Origin: Rhizophagus clarus
Taxonomy: Eukaryota; Glomeromycota; Glomeromycetes; Glomerales; Glomeraceae
DNA length: 64,000 nucleotides
Direction of reading: 5' to 3'
Assembly: GCA_015698045.1 (NCBI GenBank)
Contig: BLAL01000175.1
Location: 434,001-498,000, forward strand
Shown: positions 59,222 to 64,000 of the stretch, one piece after another
Numbering within the stretch: position 1 is the first letter of the stretch
Layout: every line of letters starts with the position of its first letter
The notes under the pieces: generated by a model
Database searches by the model: none
Told to the model about the DNA's origin: nothing
The model's input: the letters and a program-made list of their open reading frames with translations, nothing else
Program-made: the position numbers and the translations under genes

Positions 59222-62015
59222 TTAATGGTTCCGACTCTCTTTTTCATACATAGTAGCAAGATTATTTCGGGCTTCAAGATTACCTAATTCTGCAGCTTTT
59301 TGATATAATTTAAATGCTTTTTCTTTATCAACATCGGTTTCAATTCCAGATTGATAATAATATGCCAAACAACACATCGCTTCCGAACATTCGCTCTCAG
59401 CCGATTTTTTAAATAATTCAAAAGCTTTCTTACAATCTTGACTAACGCCTTCCCCGCTATCATATATACAAGCAAGTTTATATTGAGCTACTAAATTACC
59501 CAATTCAGCGGCTTTTTGATATAATTTAAATGCTTCTTCATTATTAACATTGGTTTCAATTCCAGATTGATAATAATGTGCCAAATAACACATCGCGTCT
59601 GGATATTCACTCTCGGCTGATTTTTTAAATAATTCAAAAGCTTTCTTACGATCTTGACTAACGCCTTCCCCTCTATCATATATACAAGCAAGATCATATT
59701 GAGCTACACTGTATCCAGAATTAGCAGCCTCTTCGTATAGTTTCAATGCCTTCTTCTTGTTAACTCTAGTTCCAATCCCCTTATAATAGCAAGTTGCCAA
59801 CATAGTTTTTCCAGATATACTTCCTAATGTTTCTGCTTCTTTATATAATTCAAATGCTCTCCGATAGTCAATACTAACCCCAATTCCATTTTGATAACAA
59901 TATCCTAAACGCTCTATGCCATCGGGAAATTTTTCTTCAGTTAATTCTTGATATAATTTAAATGCCATATTATGGTCTTTATCGACACCATTCCCCTCCT
60001 CATAACATAGACCAACATTAAAATGCGCTATACTATGTCCTATTATTTTAGCTTCTTCATATAACTGAAACGCTTTTTTTTTATCAATGCTAGTCCCAAT
60101 TCCATTATCATAACAATATCCCAAATTGTTTTTTCCAGATGCACTTCCCTTAATTGCAGCCTCCTGATACAATTCAAACGCCTTTTGCTTATTTTCACTA
60201 ACTCCAATTCCATTTTCATAACAATGAGCCAGGTCATTCATTCCAGATACATTTCCCAATTCAGCAGCTTTCTGGTATAATTCATATGCTTTTTGTTCAT
60301 TAACTTCCATTTCAATTCCTAAATAATTAAATTTTCCGAGTAAAACAATTGAATTTGAGTGAGTTTGATTACTTAATATAAAGTTATGTATTTTTTGTAT
60401 TGTTATTTTACGATTATTAAGATATTTAAGAATCTCTTGTTTTTCGTCGTTCTCTTTCACTTTGCTAAGAATGTCAATTATTGTATCAACAATAGCAAAT
60501 TCATCATCATCCATGTCATAATTCACGTCAGTCATTTCAACATCACCATCGTTAGAAATTTCATTCATTTCGACATCATCATCATTAGAAATTTCATTCA
60601 TTATTATATCACTATTATTAAAAATTTCATTCATTTCAATATCTTCATCGTTAGAAATTTCATTCATAATACTATCATCATCCTTAGAAATTTCGTTTAC
60701 TTTAATATTATTCTCATCAGGAAATTCATTCATATTAACATCATCATTAGAAATTTCATTCTGAATATTTATAATGCCTGAAATGACTTGATTGATATTT
60801 GGTCGATTATCTGGCTCGATGTCCCAACAATCTAAAAAAAATATGTACGAATATTTTTTTTTTTTTTTTTTTTTTTTAATCGATTAATCAATTAAAGCAA
60901 TTTAATCATACAAAAGATGAATGAATTTAAAAATAATTACCGATATAGATTTTTATAAATTCTTTGGGTGTATCGGGAACCGGTGACTCTCGACGACCCT
61001 TTAAAATTTCGTTAACCAAACTAATATCATATTGTTCTTTACTACCAAAAGGAAGGCGCCCGCTGGATATTTCCCACATTAGCACTCCCACACTATAGAC
61101 ATCACTTTTTTGATTTAATGAATATATTTGTATTTGATTTTGTTCATTCTTTTTCCTAGCAAAACTTTTCGGATCAATGTAAGGAATGGTTCCAAATGAT
61201 TGAAAATTGGATGCTTCTTCAATTCTTTTTTTTAGGCCAAGATCAGCCAATTTAAGGGTATTTTGATGGACCAATATATTTCCGGAATGCTATTATTTAA
61301 ATATAAATAAATAAAAATATATGATTGTGTAAGATATAAAATATAAATAATAATATAAAATAATCGTAATAATTACCAAATCACCATGGATAATTTCTTC
61401 ATCATGTAAACAAGATACAGCATAAGCTAATTGAAATGCCAAATCGAATTTTTCATTCCAAGTGAGTCTTTCGAAATTTTCTTTCAAATAATTTTGAAGG
61501 GTGCCGCTATCGGCATATTCCATTACTAGCATAAAATTTTTCGAATCACCTTGTTAAAAGAAACAAAAAAATTGTATTAATTCAGATTCATAATTAGAAT
61601 ATTATTACATCATCGGGGATATAATAAAGTATATAAAATAATATACATTTTGTGATGCCATAAAATTTGATAATATTTTCATTATTAGTACCGACCTTGA
61701 ACCGAAATTTTATCTGATTATAGGAAAAAAAAAAAAAAAATTAGAAACTTAAATATATTTAATAATATATTATGTATAATTTATTATGATTACCTCACGA
61801 ACGATTTCGTTAAGAGTAATATTATTAAGATCGTAAAAAGTTTTTAATACGAAACTTTCGTTAAAATTTTTCCAATTTGCAAGACAGATTTTTCCATAAC
61901 TTCCGGATCCGACATCTTGAAGGTTATAAAAACGTTCATATTCAAAATGCTTAATATATCTTTTAGAAATAGCATTCTCAATCCACTCATTTGAATTTTC
62001 AATATTAGAATGCAT
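59222..62015 (-). CDS. Kinase-SLR gene 5: divergent kinase (HGD, DLG) with about 11 Sel1 repeats
   Basis: Exons 62015-61794, 61713-61647, 61549-61377, 61289-60941 and 60831-59222; 806 residues, phases 0,1,0,1. The N-terminal helix lost three residues (WIENAI), and exon 2 has one extra codon. Glycine loop GSGSYGKI and Lys58 are kept. The catalytic loop is HGD (151-153), keeping the Asp but not the Arg; the motif is DLG (170-172); APE is DPK. A non-RD kinase may be active without activation-loop phosphorylation. An acidic repeat (NEISNDDDVEM type), the linker (EILKYLNNRK to NSIVLLGKF) and 10 full SLRs plus a truncated one follow. The last SLR stops early (EKESRNH). One base out of frame, the coding sequence continues to a stop at 59137-59139 (SMESPIYWYIKSE), so a frameshift near 59240 truncated the end. 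Confidence 0.88.
59279..59710 (-). repeat. Recent SLR-pair duplication in gene 5, 216 bp x 2
   Basis: Two 72-residue blocks, each two SLRs, lie head to tail (59710-59495 and 59494-59279). They share SGIET, GEGVSQD and KKAFELFKKSAESE with only about a dozen substitutions, so they are younger than the other repeats. Confidence 0.85.
60533..60763 (-). repeat. Acidic coding minisatellite, 33 bp x 7, in gene 5
   Basis: Seven 10-11-residue units of the NEISNDDDVEM type, highly acidic, sit between the kinase and the linker. Gene 2 carries an unrelated minisatellite at the same place. The plus-strand frame over this region (60386-60781) is its shadow. Confidence 0.88.
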
Positions 62016-62649
62016 TTTGACGTTTGTTAATTTGATGTGAAAAAAGGTGAAAATAGAAAACTCCGTGTAAACAAATACTTTTTATACTTGAATCAGGATG
62101 ATCCTCATAGTGGCTTTTAGACTAGCATTTTAGCATAATGATAATCGCCAAATATGGCAGCAATGAAATCTATTTAAAGAAAATGATGTAATCCTTAACT
62201 TTCACACAAGATATTTTAATGATATCAACGAAGGTAAAATTGTAAGAAATGTACAGTTAACATGCGTACGACTATTTATTCGAATATTTGGGCGGCTACT
62301 AAACTGTCCCTGAGATACTAGATGGAGATGATCTTTCGCAAAGATGACCTCTTCCGCCGAAAATTCTAAGATGCTGCAACGATGGAAATTTCCAGAATAA
62401 GGAAAGCCAATTACAATAATGGACTAATGAGTTGATGACACAAAAAAGACGATAGAAGATAAATCAACTTGCTCATCAAGAAGGAAAAACATGATGATCT
62501 ACAATGAGCATCAAAAAAGAATACACGTGATGTTATAATTGACTGCGTGAAAAAATAATGGTTGTAACTTAACTGATCGACCACCATACCCGACACTCTT
62601 AAAAATGCAAATTCATTCTTTCTTTGATCTGTTTCAACAAAGCACCAAA
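62016..62649. other. Intergenic between gene 5 and a plus-strand kinase relic
   Basis: Upstream region of gene 5 on the minus strand. The shared block of genes 1 and 2 is absent. No other gene is supported. Confidence 0.4.
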
Positions 62650-63690
62650 ATGTAAATTAGATTGAGGAAGTTATAAAAAAAATCATTAAATATTGAATAT
62701 AAACACCTTAACATTTAAAAAATTGGTTCTGGAAAAGTCTATTATGCAAATTGGAAAATTTTTTCCAAACTTTTGCATTTGAAATCTTTAGTCACAATTT
62801 AATTAAGTATACAGTATTCATATTTCTAATTTATTATATGATTTAGATTCAACTTCGCCGCAAAGTTGTTTGAATATTTCACTATTATGGTATTGCTGGT
62901 ATTGTAGCAGGCACATATTATATTACACAATAATTTATTCACGATGATATAAAATATTCCCATCAAATACCATGGGAAATTGTGTAATTCTAAATAATTT
63001 CCAGACACCCTGTGACGAAACACGTGGTATTTTCGGCGTAGATCGAAGGTAACATATGTTGGGTATACATGGGAATGTGTGGAATTTCGCGTATTTTCAA
63101 ACTAACCCATGTGGAATTGCATGGTTCGATCCACCTAAAAATTTCCTGATGTTTGTGAATCCAAATTAATTAACTTTTTCTTTCTTTAATAAGAAAATAA
63201 TTCAAAGGATCAAATATTAGCCAAATGGATTATATTCAAAATATTTGTAAGGAGATATTACATTTTACGTACACGATGAAGGAATTATTCATCATGATTT
63301 TCTAATTATTATCAACAACATTATGAGTGTACAATTTATAATATAAATAATAGCATACTGTACCATTAAATTGGTTAACGTTGAACTGTCAGATAGGATT
63401 GGAGAAGCCAACCTTTCATCAGCATTATGTGGATCAATTCCTCACGTTGATCAAAAAAAAGGTCTTATTAAACAATCAACAAAAACGATGTTCACAGTGT
63501 TAGGTGATACCAGCGTCATTCTCCTATAGGTTCGATCATAGAAATTTCAAAAGATCGTAGTATATGTACATTTAAACTCAATCATGTGCTGTATGATTTG
63601 ACATTAATAATTGTAATTGGCTAAAAATTTATTATTTTTTTAGATTATTTAAACGGGGAATCCGGCAATTAAATGAGGTAAGTTAAATAA
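62650..63690 (+). pseudogene. Kinase-SLR type pseudogene (kinase exons only)
   Basis: Relics of all five kinase exons are in order. Exon 1: IEEVIKKIIKY, then KIGSGKVYYANWK (about 62719-62757) with part of the glycine loop deleted. Exon 2: IQLRRKVV after an acceptor at 62846, then YYGIAGI. Exon 3: ENNSKDQILAK, and HDEGIIHHDF near 63270 (HHD for HRD). Exon 4: TIKLVNVELSDRIGEANLS and GSIPHVDQK (VNVE for ADFG; DQK for DPK). Exon 5: DYLNGESGN and a stop near 63674. Stops and indels occur throughout, and no linker or SLR remains. The relic is head-to-head with gene 5 and sits about 630 bp from its start. Confidence 0.75.
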
Positions 63691-64000
63691 TCAAATGACA
63701 AATATACCTAATTATTTCACTTAATTTAGCGTAATTATAAATAAAATGAACTTGGTGCTACAGATGAAATAAAGAAATGAAAAACGGATTGTTCTGATTC
63801 GTCTAGCATGACTCCAATGAAAAGGAGATAAATAACGACATTTCAACTTTGACTAATTCCTATAAAGCGTCAAGCGTAAGGATTGATTTTATTTGCTTTT
63901 CTTCCTTTTATTTCAATAATAATAAATTGTCCTCCAAAAAAACCAGTTCCAACGAGCTGAAGGGTAATAATCAGAACGACGCTTATTTCCGCAGCAACAC
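63691..64000. other. Window end, no gene seen
   Basis: AT-rich with no clear coding frame. It may contain the eroded 3' part of the preceding kinase relic. Confidence 0.35.

Noticed and set aside
60386..60781. 131-codon plus-strand frame with repeated RNFIH sequence
   Set aside because: Antisense shadow of the acidic minisatellite of gene 5.
63120..63150. GGTTCGATCC, like a tRNA B box
   Set aside because: Spacing is one base short, and no A box or cloverleaf could be found upstream.

Overview
The window looks like nuclear DNA of an arbuscular mycorrhizal fungus, probably Rhizophagus or a close relative. The evidence is strong AT bias, many homopolymer runs, short GT-AG introns, heavy load of small inverted-repeat transposons, and an expanded family of tyrosine-kinase-like kinases fused to Sel1-like repeats (SLRs). 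The species is inferred from these families, not from a marker gene.

Layout: 1-1180 is the 3' part of an F-box/LRR-type gene. A five-exon kinase-SLR gene (8424 to 5620, minus) follows. 9559-13310 holds decayed coding sequence, including an SLR/Cys-motif/kinase pseudogene. 14671-18056 is a broken DDE-type transposase (minus), divergently paired with a broken unidentified gene (18863-20409, plus). 21006-25460 is a kinase pseudogene split by several inserted elements. 26276-33505 is a gene-poor, repeat-rich stretch. Kinase-SLR genes 2 and 3 lie at 35657-39378 and 42243-44049. A six-exon SENP8/NEDP1-like deneddylase lies at 45485-46579. 47690-53738 holds gene ghosts and three small transposons. 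Kinase-SLR genes 4 (54708-56762) and 5 (62015 to 59222, minus) close the window, with another kinase pseudogene at 62650-63690.

The five kinase-SLR genes share one architecture: an N-terminal WIDWIEEAI-like helix, a kinase domain spread over five exons with intron phases 0,1,0,1, a conserved linker of about 60 residues, then 3 to 16 SLRs. They differ in catalytic status (HRD, HCN or HGD; DFG or DLG) and in repeat number, as expected for a signalling family evolving by duplication and decay. All five carry DPK where most kinases have APE.

Transposon calls rest on visible termini: an 8-bp-duplication hAT-like element (22404-24252), two 234-bp hAT-like MITEs with perfect 8-bp duplications, a 9-bp-duplication Mutator-like MITE, a TA-flanked pogo-like MITE, and a family of TCCGGA-rich inverted-repeat elements. 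No tRNA, rRNA or CRISPR array was seen.
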